This document shows, one piece after another, positions 18,836-28,208 of a stretch of DNA of 46,154 bases; position 1 is the first letter of the stretch; every line of letters begins with the position of its first letter. A model generated the notes under the pieces. The model saw only the letters and a list, made by a program, of their open reading frames with translations, had not been told where the DNA came from and did no database searches. The DNA is from Oscillospiraceae bacterium (lineage in GTDB: Bacteria > Bacillota > Clostridia > Oscillospirales > CAG-272), in NCBI GenBank assembly GCA_015063525.1, contig SVTZ01000003.1, positions 1-46,154 on the forward strand, in the 5' to 3' direction. The position numbers were made by a program, and so were the translations under genes.

Positions 18836-18885
18836 AAAAAAGACCCCCGAGGAGTTGCTTTTACACAAACAACGGGAGTCTATTT
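18836..18885 (-). terminator. Terminator of ACT-domain gene (end of T-box operon)
   Basis: Minus strand AGACTCCCGTTG...CAACTCCTCGGGGGTCTTTTTT. Confidence 0.75.
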
Positions 18886-18890
18886 TTTTA

Positions 18891-19316
18891 TTAATGAAGC
18901 TTTGCCTCGTCGAGAAGCTCGATACCGTTTTCGGTAAGGATCTTGTCGGTCTCGGCGGTGTCACCGGTTCTCATTACCGAGTAAGCCTTTCCGTCCTCGG
19001 TGGTAATGAGGGCGTACATATATTCTATATTTACTCCACAGCCCTCAAGAAGACTGAGCACCTTGGAAAGTCCTCCGGGCTGATCGGGAACTGCAAAGGC
19101 GTTTACAAGTCTGACGTTTGCGGCGTGGCCGTCCTTATCGAGGAGTGCCTTTGCTTTTTCCGGATCGTCGGCGATAATGCGTACTATGCCGTAGTTGCTG
19201 GTATCTGCAACACACATAGAGCGAAGGTTTATATTTGCTTTCGCAAGGGCATCGGTGATATCGTGAAGTGATCCCTGCTTGTTCTCAACAAAAACTGATA
19301 ACTGTTTGATAGCCAT
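18891..19316 (-). CDS. ACT domain protein (tandem ACT, amino-acid sensing)
   Basis: QLSVFVENKQGSLHDITDALAKANINLRSMCVADTSNYGIVRII; second ACT-like half. Confidence 0.9.
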   Translation of the reverse strand: MAIKQLSVFVENKQGSLHDITDALAKANINLRSMCVADTSNYGIVRIIADDPEKAKALLDKDGHAANVRLVNAFAVPDQPGGLSKVLSLLEGCGVNIEYMYALITTEDGKAYSVMRTGDTAETDKILTENGIELLDEAKLH

Positions 19317-19328
19317 TTTGTTTCCTCC

Positions 19329-20642
19329 TTAGTCGTGAAGATTTCTTTCGTCAATAACCCTCTTTGCCTTGCCCTCGCTTCTCTGTATGGTCTTGGGAGC
19401 AACAAGGTGAACCGAGGGGCCGATGCCTATCATATTACGCATAGCGGACGCAAGGGATTTTTCCATTGCGGTAATATTCTTTACCGAGTCGTCAAACTGT
19501 TCGGGACGAAGCTCCACGTAAACGTCGAAGGTATCGCTGTTGTTTTCTCTGCCGAGCTTTATGAGATAGTTCTCCGAGAAGCCCTCGGCGAGAAGCACTG
19601 CCTCGATCTGTGAGGGGAATACGTTCACACCGCGGATAATCATCATATCGTCGCTTCTGCCCATGGGCTTTGCCATACGGACGTGAGTTCTGCCGCAAGG
19701 GCATTTCTCACGGGTAAGAACGCAGATATCCCGCGTTCTGTAACGTAGCAGAGGGAATGCCTCCTTGTCAAGACAAGTGAAAACAAGCTCGCCCTTCGTT
19801 CCCTCGGGAAGCGGCTCACCGGTCTCGGGATTGATAATCTCTGCTAAAAAGTGGTCCTCGTTTATATGCATACCGCCCTGAGCCGAGCATTCGAAGGAGA
19901 CACCGGGGCCGCTTATCTCGGTAAGGCCGTAGATGTCGTAGGCTTTGATGCCCAGAGTGCTTTCAATGTTACGCCTCATCTCCTGCGTCCAGGGCTCTGC
20001 GCCGAAGATGCCCGCCTTAAGGGGTATCTGATCGGGAGTGTATCCCTGTTCCTTCAGGCTCTCGCCGAGGTATGCGGCGTAAGAAGGAGTACAGCAAAGA
20101 ACAGTAGCCTTCATATCCAGCATAAATTGAAGCTGACGCTCGGTGTTGCCTGACGACATAGGAAGCGTAAGCGAGCCAACCTTGTGAGATCCGCCGTTAA
20201 GACCGGGTCCTCCTGTAAAAAGACCGTAGCCGTAGCTTACCTGAACCACGTCCTCGCGGTCGGCACCTGCTGCGATAAGCGCTCTCGCACAGCACTCTTC
20301 CCAAAGGTCGATATCGTGCTGAGTATAGTATGCAATAACTCGTCTGCCGGTAGTGCCGGATGTAGATTGGATACGCACGCAATCCGCAAGCGGAACTGCA
20401 AGCATACCGTAAGGGTAGGTCTCACGCAGGTCGCTCTTTTCGATAAAGGGAAGCTTGTGAAGATCTTCTATTCCGTGAATATCCTCGGGTTTTACCCCTT
20501 TTTTGTCCATAAGATCGCGGTAGTAGGGAACGTTCTTGTAAACGTGAGCTACCTGACGAACCAGCTTTTCGGATTGGAGCTTTTTAATATTCTCCGTGGG
20601 CATGGTCTCGATCTCTTCCTGATAATACTTTCTCTTTTCCAT
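19329..20642 (-). CDS. Phenylacetate--CoA ligase family protein (PaaK-like)
   Basis: VRIQSTSGTTGRRVIAYYT, YGLTEISGPGVSFEC, LLRYRTRDI, GRSDDMMIIRGVNVFPSQIE; start MEKRKYYQ chosen. Confidence 0.94.
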   Translation of the reverse strand: MEKRKYYQEEIETMPTENIKKLQSEKLVRQVAHVYKNVPYYRDLMDKKGVKPEDIHGIEDLHKLPFIEKSDLRETYPYGMLAVPLADCVRIQSTSGTTGRRVIAYYTQHDIDLWEECCARALIAAGADREDVVQVSYGYGLFTGGPGLNGGSHKVGSLTLPMSSGNTERQLQFMLDMKATVLCCTPSYAAYLGESLKEQGYTPDQIPLKAGIFGAEPWTQEMRRNIESTLGIKAYDIYGLTEISGPGVSFECSAQGGMHINEDHFLAEIINPETGEPLPEGTKGELVFTCLDKEAFPLLRYRTRDICVLTREKCPCGRTHVRMAKPMGRSDDMMIIRGVNVFPSQIEAVLLAEGFSENYLIKLGRENNSDTFDVYVELRPEQFDDSVKNITAMEKSLASAMRNMIGIGPSVHLVAPKTIQRSEGKAKRVIDERNLHD

Positions 20643-20670
20643 TGCTATGTACTTCCTATGTATATTAAAA

Positions 20671-21240
20671 TCACTTTCTTCCAAGCGCAAAGGCACGAAG
20701 GTTCATATCAACGAATTTCGGCGCAACGCTCTTTTGAATAGCCGCGGTCCACTTCTCCTCCGGAATATCCATATATTTTGACAGCCTGCCCATAAGGACG
20801 ATATTTACAGCTTTGGGACTTCCTGCCTCTGTGGCAGGAGTAAGCGCGTCAATAGCATCTATCGAAAGGCCAAGGGAGGAAAGAGACTCGAGCGCGTTGT
20901 GAGGATATTCTGCCGCACCCGTAATTACGGGCATCGGATCAATTTCTTGAGTATTTACGATGATTTTACCTCCGACTTTCAGATACGACGCGTATCTTGC
21001 CGCTTCTATCTTCTCAAAGGCAACGATAAAGTCGGCCTCGCCCTTGTCTATGATGGGTGAATAAACCTTCTCGCCAAATCTTACGTAGGTAACGACGCTT
21101 CCGCCCCTCTGACTCATTCCGTGAACCTCGGATACCTTAACGTCGTATCCCTCATCTTCAAGCAGATTTCCCAGCAGCTTGCTTGCAAGCAGCGAGCCCT
21201 GACCGCCCACGCCTACTATCATAATATTTGTGGTTTTCAT
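20671..21240 (-). CDS. iorB: Indolepyruvate:ferredoxin oxidoreductase, beta subunit
   Basis: MIVGVGGQGSLLASKLLGNLL, EVHGMSQRGGSVVTYVRFG; adjacent to iorA. Confidence 0.95.
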   Translation of the reverse strand: MKTTNIMIVGVGGQGSLLASKLLGNLLEDEGYDVKVSEVHGMSQRGGSVVTYVRFGEKVYSPIIDKGEADFIVAFEKIEAARYASYLKVGGKIIVNTQEIDPMPVITGAAEYPHNALESLSSLGLSIDAIDALTPATEAGSPKAVNIVLMGRLSKYMDIPEEKWTAAIQKSVAPKFVDMNLRAFALGRK

Positions 21241-22976
21241 TACTCGTCACCTCCCACAATGGCATTAAAGGAGCAGAGCTGCTTGCAAACCTCGCATCCA
21301 ACGCAGAGGGTTGCATCAATTCTTGCCTTGCCGTCCTTCATACTTATAGCAGGACAGCCTATTTTCATACACATTTTGCAGCTGCGGCATTTTTCATTGT
21401 CGACCGTAAGTGAGGGCTTCGCCTTAACGTATTTCAGCAGGGCACAGGGACGCCTGGAAATGATTACCGACGGCTCGTTTACAGAAATCTCCTCGGTAAC
21501 AGCCGCTTCGGTCGCCTTCAGATCATAAGGATCAACGACTCTTACGCGATTGATTCCAAGAGCGCGGCAGAGAGCCTCAAGATCGATTTTCGTTGCAGGA
21601 TCTCCTTTGATATTGTAGCCGGTAGTTGGGTTTTGCTGATGGCCGGTCATACCGGTTATGGAGTTGTCAACTATAATAACGGTGGAGTTAGTGCCGTTGT
21701 AGGCGATGTTTGCAAGGCCGGTCATACCTGAGTGCATAAAGGTGGAGTCACCGATGACCGCAACCGTCTTATTTTCACTCTTCTCGCCAAGAGCTTTGTT
21801 AAAGCCGTGAATTCCCGAAACCGACGCACCCATACAGAGTACCGAGTCAATGGCGTTCAGTGGTGCAGCCGAGCCGAGAGTGTAACAGCCGATGTCGCCG
21901 AGGACGGTCAGCTTTTTCTTCGCAAGAACGTAGAACAGTCCTCTGTGGGGACAGCCGGCACACATTACGGGAGGACGTACTGGAACGGGGTTGATCGCAA
22001 CAAATTCCGACGTATCCTTACTGAGAGCCGAGGCGATTATCCTCTGCGAGAACTCACCGCAGATGGGGAAGATATTCTTTCCGTCTACCTTAAGTCCGAG
22101 TGATTTGCAGTAATTTTCAATATAAGGATCAAGCTCCTCGATAACCACGAGTCTCTCAACTCGTGATGCGAATTCAAGAATAAGCTTCGTTGGCAGGGGG
22201 TTGACTAAGCCAATCTTCAGCACCGAAACCGACTCGCCAAACACCTCCTTGACGTAGTCGTAGCAGGTACCCGAGGTTATAATACCTAGCGAGTTTTCAG
22301 ACGAGTATTCCGCGCGGTTTAGAGGACAAGTCTCGGCGTAAGCCGAAAGGGTTTTGTGTCTTTCCTCCACCACGGGGTGACGCTTTATGGCGTTAGCAGG
22401 AGCCATTATGTATTTCTGAGGATTTTTTACGTATTCCTTGATAGGCGTATCAAGTCTTTCCTCTAGCTCAACAGAGCATTGAGAGTGTGCAATTCTCGTG
22501 CAGGTTCGAAGCAGTACGGGAGTGTCGTACTTTTCAGAAAGCTCAAAGGCGATTTTTGCAAATTCCTTTGCCTCGCGGGAGTCGCTTGGCTCAAGCATAG
22601 GCAGCTTCGCCGCCTCGGCATAGTGACGCGAGTCCTGCTCGTTTTGCGATGAGTGCATTCCGGGATCGTCGGCTACGCATATTACAAGGCCGCCGTTCAC
22701 TCCGGTGTAGGACATTGTGAAAAGGGGATCTGCCGCTACGTTAAGTCCAACGTGCTTCATACAACAGGCGGCTCTCGCTCCTGCAAGCGACGCGCCGAAG
22801 GCGACCTCAAGGGCAACCTTTTCATTGGGTGCCCACTCGCAGTAGATCTCATCGTATTTTGCCGCATATTCGGTAATTTCTGTAGAGGGAGTGCCGGGAT
22901 AGCTGGATACAACTCTGCATCCCGCCTCGTAAAGTCCACGGGCTGTCGCCTCGTTTCCAAGCATTAGTTTTTTCAT
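21240..22976 (-). CDS. iorA: Indolepyruvate:ferredoxin oxidoreductase, alpha subunit
   Basis: LGNEATARGLYEAGCRVVSSYPGTPSTEITE, CAGCPHRGLFYVL, GDIGCYTLG, C-terminal 2x[4Fe-4S] CRSCKMCMKIGC/CVGCEVCKQLC. Confidence 0.96.
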   Translation of the reverse strand: MKKLMLGNEATARGLYEAGCRVVSSYPGTPSTEITEYAAKYDEIYCEWAPNEKVALEVAFGASLAGARAACCMKHVGLNVAADPLFTMSYTGVNGGLVICVADDPGMHSSQNEQDSRHYAEAAKLPMLEPSDSREAKEFAKIAFELSEKYDTPVLLRTCTRIAHSQCSVELEERLDTPIKEYVKNPQKYIMAPANAIKRHPVVEERHKTLSAYAETCPLNRAEYSSENSLGIITSGTCYDYVKEVFGESVSVLKIGLVNPLPTKLILEFASRVERLVVIEELDPYIENYCKSLGLKVDGKNIFPICGEFSQRIIASALSKDTSEFVAINPVPVRPPVMCAGCPHRGLFYVLAKKKLTVLGDIGCYTLGSAAPLNAIDSVLCMGASVSGIHGFNKALGEKSENKTVAVIGDSTFMHSGMTGLANIAYNGTNSTVIIVDNSITGMTGHQQNPTTGYNIKGDPATKIDLEALCRALGINRVRVVDPYDLKATEAAVTEEISVNEPSVIISRRPCALLKYVKAKPSLTVDNEKCRSCKMCMKIGCPAISMKDGKARIDATLCVGCEVCKQLCSFNAIVGGDE

Positions 22977-22992
22977 ATGTTTTCTCCTGTTA

Positions 22993-24636
22993 TTAGCTCT
23001 GAGTCTGCACTTCTACAAGGCTCACGCCGCAGTATCTCTCACGGAGCAGAGGCTTTTCGATCTTTCCTGTGGGATTTCTCGGTACTTCGGCAAAAATGGT
23101 TTTTCTCGGTCTTTTGTATTTCGGAAGTCCCAGGCAGAACTCATCAATATCGGCTTCGCTCAGGCTTTCGCCCTCCTTTAGCTCAATGATTGCCGCGGTG
23201 ATCTCGCCGAGACGCTTGTCGGGGAGACCGATAACGCCCACGTCCTTAATGGATGGGTGAGCTCTTAAAAAGTCCTCGATCTGAACGGGGTAAATGTTCT
23301 CGCCTCCCGAGATGATAACGTCCTTCTTTCTGTCAACAAGATAAATAAAGCCTTCCTCGTCCTCCCTTGCCATATCTCCGGTAAGAAGCCAGCCGTCACG
23401 AAGGACCTCGGTGGTAGCCTCGGGGTTCTTGTAATAGCATTTCATAACGCCGTCGCCCTTTACCGCGAGCTCTCCAACCTTGCCCGATTGAACGGGTACG
23501 CCTGCCTCGTCAAAAATAGCGGTTTCCCAGCCGTAGCCTGCCTTGCCGATAGCGCCGACCTTATGAATGTTTTCAATTCCAAGATGCACGCATCCGGGGC
23601 CGATTGACTCGGAAAGACCGTAGTTGGTGTCGTAGTCGTGATTGTTAAACTGTGATTTCCATCTCTTGATAAGTGACGGAGGCACCGGCTGAGCGCCGAC
23701 GTGCATAAGCCTCCATTGATCGAGTCTGTATTCGGACAGATTTATGTCACGACGGTCAATGGCATCGAGAATATCCTGCGCCCACGGCACGAGAAGCCAT
23801 ACGATGGTTGCCTTCTCGTCCGAAACCGTCTGAAGCACCCACTCGGGGCTTACGCCGCGAAGAAGAACGGATTTGCCTCCGGTCAGCAGAGAGCCAAACC
23901 AGTGCATCTTAGCGCCGGTATGATAGAGGGGGGGAATGCAGAGAAAGACGTCGTCCTTGGTCTGACCGTGGTGCTTTTGCTCGACATAGCAGGAGTGAAC
24001 CAGGGCGCGGTGTCTGTGTAAAATCGCCTTCGGGAAGCCGGTCGTGCCTGAGGAAAAGTATATTGCTCCATCGTCTTCGTCGCTGATTTCAACCGGCGGT
24101 ACGGTAGATGAGCAGTAGTAGACCATCTCTGCATAATTATCGGCGTAATGCGGGGTTTCCGAGTGCTTTCCTACGAAGAAAAGGTTGTCAATAAGCGGCA
24201 TTTTACCCTCAAGGGTGTTAATTCGCTCGATAAATTCAGGACCGAACACAAGCATTCTTACGTCAGCAAGCTCAAGGCAGTATTTTATCTCCTCGGAGGA
24301 ATATCTGTAATTCATCGGCACTGCGATAGCTCCAGTTTTGAGAATGCCGAAATAAATAGGAAGCCATTCAAGACAGTTCATAAGAAGAATTGCGATTTTG
24401 TCCCCCTTTTTGACGCCTCTGGTAAATAGAAGGTTGGCAAATCGGTTTGCCTTGACGTCAAAGTCACGCCAGGTGATCTCTCGGCGGTATTTGTCTCCTT
24501 CCGCTGCCGTCTCAATAAGGCTGTATTCTCGCCAGGTAAGGTCTTTGTCAGGCTGACGCTCGGGGTTTATCTCCACAAGAGCCACGTCGTTTGGATATAT
24601 CTTGGCGTTTCTTTCAAGAAAGTCTGTTATAGGCAT
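22993..24636 (-). CDS. AMP-binding acyl/aryl-CoA synthetase
   Basis: IYFSSGTTGFPKAILHRH, YGLSES, GDMAREDEEGFIYLVDRKKDVIISGGENIYPVQIE, NPTGKIEK. Confidence 0.92.
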   Translation of the reverse strand: MPITDFLERNAKIYPNDVALVEINPERQPDKDLTWREYSLIETAAEGDKYRREITWRDFDVKANRFANLLFTRGVKKGDKIAILLMNCLEWLPIYFGILKTGAIAVPMNYRYSSEEIKYCLELADVRMLVFGPEFIERINTLEGKMPLIDNLFFVGKHSETPHYADNYAEMVYYCSSTVPPVEISDEDDGAIYFSSGTTGFPKAILHRHRALVHSCYVEQKHHGQTKDDVFLCIPPLYHTGAKMHWFGSLLTGGKSVLLRGVSPEWVLQTVSDEKATIVWLLVPWAQDILDAIDRRDINLSEYRLDQWRLMHVGAQPVPPSLIKRWKSQFNNHDYDTNYGLSESIGPGCVHLGIENIHKVGAIGKAGYGWETAIFDEAGVPVQSGKVGELAVKGDGVMKCYYKNPEATTEVLRDGWLLTGDMAREDEEGFIYLVDRKKDVIISGGENIYPVQIEDFLRAHPSIKDVGVIGLPDKRLGEITAAIIELKEGESLSEADIDEFCLGLPKYKRPRKTIFAEVPRNPTGKIEKPLLRERYCGVSLVEVQTQS

Positions 24637-24652
24637 AAAAATCTCCTTTAGA

Positions 24653-24935
24653 AATAAAAAAACCTGCGTTCAAAAAATGAACGCAGGGACGTAAAAACAA
24701 AATTACGCGGTACCACTCTGCTTTATCAACGCCCCGCGGGGAATTGACCTTAGGGAGCTAAGCTCCTGCGATGTAACGGTCGCCCCCGGTATTGCCTACT
24801 TTTTCGGTCTGCCGATTTTCAGCAAACGGCTAACGGAGCGAATTCACATTCCGAGGATCTCCGTCTTCCACCCACCGACGGCTCTCTGCGCACCCAAAGG
24901 AATGATACTACTCTCCGATCAAACGCCTTTGTTTA
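24653..24935 (-). ncRNA. T-box leader (apparent Phe UUC specifier) with terminator
   Basis: Minus strand T-box AGAGTGGTACCGCG; Stem I CGGAGAGTAG...GTGAATTCGCTCCG; distal AGAGAGCCGTCGGTGGGTGGAAGACGG; terminator CCTGCGTTCA-ttttt-TGAACGCAGGTTTTTTT. Confidence 0.93.
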
Positions 24936-24950
24936 ATAAAACATATAAAT

Positions 24951-24979
24951 ATTTTAGCAAAAAGGATTATATTTGTCAA
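24951..24979 (-). promoter_or_regulatory. sigmaA promoter of T-box operon
   Basis: Minus strand TTGACA-N17-TAAAAT. Confidence 0.8.
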
Positions 24980-25004
24980 GAGTTAAATAACAATTTATGA
25001 CATT

Positions 25005-25754
25005 TTACCTCTCGAAAGCAAGAATATTTCTTAAGATTTCCTCTCCGCGTAGGAAGGCTTCTTTGCTTTCTGACTTGTTAAGTGCGCTCGAAACCTCGCT
25101 CAACGCTCTGAGGCAAACTACAGTATCGCTCGGTAGATCACATATTCCGGGCAGTGAATACAAGTCGAGAGAGCCGAGATATACTCCGTTTTCGCTTGCA
25201 AGATCATAATTCTTGCCTTCGCTCATATAATCGGCTACGGCTTTGAACATAGCTCCGCTATATCTCTCCTCGTATTCGAAAAACAACCTCTCAGAAAGGA
25301 AGCAAACGTAGTAATCTCCGTATAACATAGACTGACCGAGCATCTCGGCGTCCTCCTGAACTAGGGTGGTGTTTATGCTATAACCGGGCTCAAGGTCGTA
25401 AAGCTGATCGGCCTCCTCTTCGTTGATTACAAAGAGGTTTTGTAAAGTTACATTTACATTTCCGTCGTTATTAAAATCAGAACAAACCTTTTTGAGGCTT
25501 GAAAGAGTTGTGGAATAGGGGGCGACATCGCCGTTTTCCGAGGTCTTTTTAATCTCATATGGGCCTGCGTAGAGTATGTATCCGTCGTAGCTAACTCGTG
25601 AGCAGGTCTGCAGCGTCAGTACCAAAATAATGATAACAACCGCCACCGCCGCTATAGTATGCCATTTGTAGTGATACCAAAAGTTTTCAAGCTTTTTTAA
25701 GAAGGGGGAGCCTAGCTTTACCTCGCCCTCGATTTTTTCTCTTTTTTCTTCCAT
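25005..25754 (-). CDS. Hypothetical single-pass membrane protein
   Basis: 249-aa ORF, one TM segment (HTIAAVAVVIIILVLTLQT) near N-terminus and an extracytoplasmic-like domain. Confidence 0.75.
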   Translation of the reverse strand: MEEKREKIEGEVKLGSPFLKKLENFWYHYKWHTIAAVAVVIIILVLTLQTCSRVSYDGYILYAGPYEIKKTSENGDVAPYSTTLSSLKKVCSDFNNDGNVNVTLQNLFVINEEEADQLYDLEPGYSINTTLVQEDAEMLGQSMLYGDYYVCFLSERLFFEYEERYSGAMFKAVADYMSEGKNYDLASENGVYLGSLDLYSLPGICDLPSDTVVCLRALSEVSSALNKSESKEAFLRGEEILRNILAFER

Positions 25755-25929
25755 TTAATCAATAATACCTTTTGATTTTATTTTAATCTATCAATCAGTT
25801 GTCAAAATAAAAAATTCATTCCGATTCCGTTATTGGTGCCTACTGCCATATTGGGGTTTATCTTTTATTGCGCAGAAGGCGCAATCGATTCTATTATATC
25901 GATTAGTATAATGCTTTTTCTAAAACTTC

Positions 25930-27282
25930 TTATTTACCTATTTTCCGCGCGTATGCCAGGGTTTGCTTCAGCGCAGAATTCTTTTCTATTCCCGCAAGGC
26001 GAAGCTTGTGGGCATATTCAAGGTATTCGGAGAAGTGCTTGCTCGGCTTAAGGCCGGAATCAATAAGATCCTGCCCCATTACGTGGGGACGCGACATATA
26101 TTCGCGGTAGGTTTTAAGTCTCTCCTCGAAGAAGGCGTCGTAGGAAATATATTCTCTCGGCGAGGTTTTTCCAAGGCCGTCTGCAATAGCAAGGCAGACA
26201 AGACCTGCAGGGTCAACCGACATATCGAACATTTTGTTGGTGGATTTTACAGATGCTTTAGCCGCCGCCAGAACGTTAGGCTTCATATGAAGCTCGACCA
26301 TATTAAGCACGTATTTCATCAGGCTGTGCTCGTTAGTCAGCCTGCGTATAAAGGCCTCTGCCAGAGGAAGGCCTGCGGTTTCGTGGCCGTAGCAGTGTAT
26401 CTCGCCGTCAATAAGCTCGGTGCTTACCGCCTTTCCAAAATCGTGAGTCAGGGCAGAGAGCATAAAGCCGATTCTGTCGCTTGCATAATGAGAAAGGCGC
26501 GCCGCCTCGTCAAGAACCATCATCGTATGAACCCAAACGTCACCTTCGGAGTGATAAAGTGGATTTTGCTTTATACCGATAAGCGCCTCGAGCTCGGGGA
26601 ACCATACCGAAAGCTGATCGATTTCTCTCAGCACCTCAAAGAATATTGAAGGACGCTTAGCTTTCAGCAAGGCCTTTTGTGCTTCGCCCATAATTCTTTC
26701 CTTCGGGAGAGCCGAGACGTCCATTTTGCGGCATAGATTTTTTGTCTCTTCGGCAATTTTAAATTCAAATCGCGCGGCAAATTGCGCTCCGCGCAGAACC
26801 CGCAGAGGATCTTCGGCAAAGGAACTGCCGTCAACGTGACGGATAATACCACGTTTAAGGTACTCTTGCCCACCAAAATGGTCGATTATCTCGCCGGTCA
26901 GAACGTTCTGCATCATAGCGTTGATGGTGAAATCTCGTCTCCTCGCCGCCCCGAGAGTGCCGATATGAGGGTCAACGAAAATATCGAAATCACGGTGTCC
27001 TGCGCCGCGACAGATTTCCTTCCTCGGCATAGCGATATCAAGCGAGTAGCCCTTTAGCCCGAAGATTCCGAAGCTCTCGCCGATATCCATACGCTCGCCG
27101 AGCGAGTCGAGTATAGACTTCAGCTCATCGGGTGTTATTCCGTGAACCTCTATATCAATGTCCTTGCCGGGATTTCCGCATAACAGATCTCTCACGTAGC
27201 CGCCTACGAAATAGGTGCTTCCGCCAAGTCTATCTACCGCCTCGGCTATTTTTCTAGCCATATCGGCGTCTGATATGTGCAT
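25930..27282 (-). CDS. cca: CCA tRNA nucleotidyltransferase with HD domain
   Basis: STYFVGGYVRDLLCGNPGKDIDIEV, RRDFTINAM, HD segment ALTHDFGKA...GHE; start MHISDADM. Confidence 0.94.
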   Translation of the reverse strand: MHISDADMARKIAEAVDRLGGSTYFVGGYVRDLLCGNPGKDIDIEVHGITPDELKSILDSLGERMDIGESFGIFGLKGYSLDIAMPRKEICRGAGHRDFDIFVDPHIGTLGAARRRDFTINAMMQNVLTGEIIDHFGGQEYLKRGIIRHVDGSSFAEDPLRVLRGAQFAARFEFKIAEETKNLCRKMDVSALPKERIMGEAQKALLKAKRPSIFFEVLREIDQLSVWFPELEALIGIKQNPLYHSEGDVWVHTMMVLDEAARLSHYASDRIGFMLSALTHDFGKAVSTELIDGEIHCYGHETAGLPLAEAFIRRLTNEHSLMKYVLNMVELHMKPNVLAAAKASVKSTNKMFDMSVDPAGLVCLAIADGLGKTSPREYISYDAFFEERLKTYREYMSRPHVMGQDLIDSGLKPSKHFSEYLEYAHKLRLAGIEKNSALKQTLAYARKIGK

Positions 27283-27449
27283 AGATTGACCCTCCTTTCT
27301 TTTTCTTACAAAGATAATTATAACACAAAAACGACAGAAGCGCAATACCTCTGCCGTTTTGTTTTATCATTTTGTTTTGTGATGTATATCGGTTTACGGG
27401 GTGATATACCGTGAAGAAGCTTTTGCTTTTACTTTACATTCATACTAAT

Positions 27450-28046
27450 TTATGGCGTATAATTTGTATTGTATCCTGGATTTTCCTCGGGACGGAGGGC
27501 ATTAGGAAATTCAATATCTGTCTGTATATCCATAATGATCCTTTGAATGTCGTTGTATACCTGATTTGCGTTTTCCAGATCTTCAAATGCAAAAACACTT
27601 TCTTTTGAACCGGAATTTCCGTTAAATCGAACATCTCCGGTGTGAAAGAGCTTGTCGATAAACCCGATATGAAGCTGAGTGTTTTGCAGATCCTTGTAAA
27701 ACAGCGAGGCCTCGTTCACAGCAAAAAATCCGCCCTGAATAACAATACGTTTGTTTGTAATAAAGTAACAGGTATTCTTCCAGCGTCGGTTAGCGGTGAG
27801 TACATTAGCAAGCCATATCTATACCGGCATAAGATGCAAGGCAAAAAATGGAATAATAAACCATAAAAATTCGCCGTCCTCAAAGGAGGTTAAAATAAAT
27901 TGCGAGTCAATAATTAACCAAATAATGGCGATGGGCAGCATTGTCAATGACTTTGTAGCAACGAATGCACTTCTTTTAGGTTTTCCTCTCCAGATCGTTT
28001 TTTCGCCTGCGCTTAAAATAATGTCGTTTTTTTCGTTTGTTGTCAT
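27450..28046 (-). pseudogene. Bacterial PH-domain (YdbS/bPH-like) protein split by one in-frame TAG
   Basis: ORFs 28046-27819 and 27719-27450 share one frame; bridging translation LHLMPV*IWLANVLTANRRWKNTCYFITNKRIVIQGGFFAVNEASLFYKDL. Confidence 0.85.
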
Positions 28047-28208
28047 GATACGGTGTTTTTAGGTTTCGGGTTTCATAGGGGTGAACGAACAAAAACGATT
28101 ATGTATCGTTTTTGCGAAGTGATGGGCCTAAAGCAAGGAGAAATGAAAAGGGACTTGCCCTGCGCACATTTCGACTATGCGACGGCTCGGGTCATTCATT
28201 GTTGCTGT

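Noticed and set aside
27450-28046. Pyrrolysine or stop-codon reassignment to explain the in-frame TAG
   Set aside because: No pyl genes or suppressor tRNA in the window and TAG is used as a normal terminator for the RNHCP gene; nonsense mutation is simpler, though untested.
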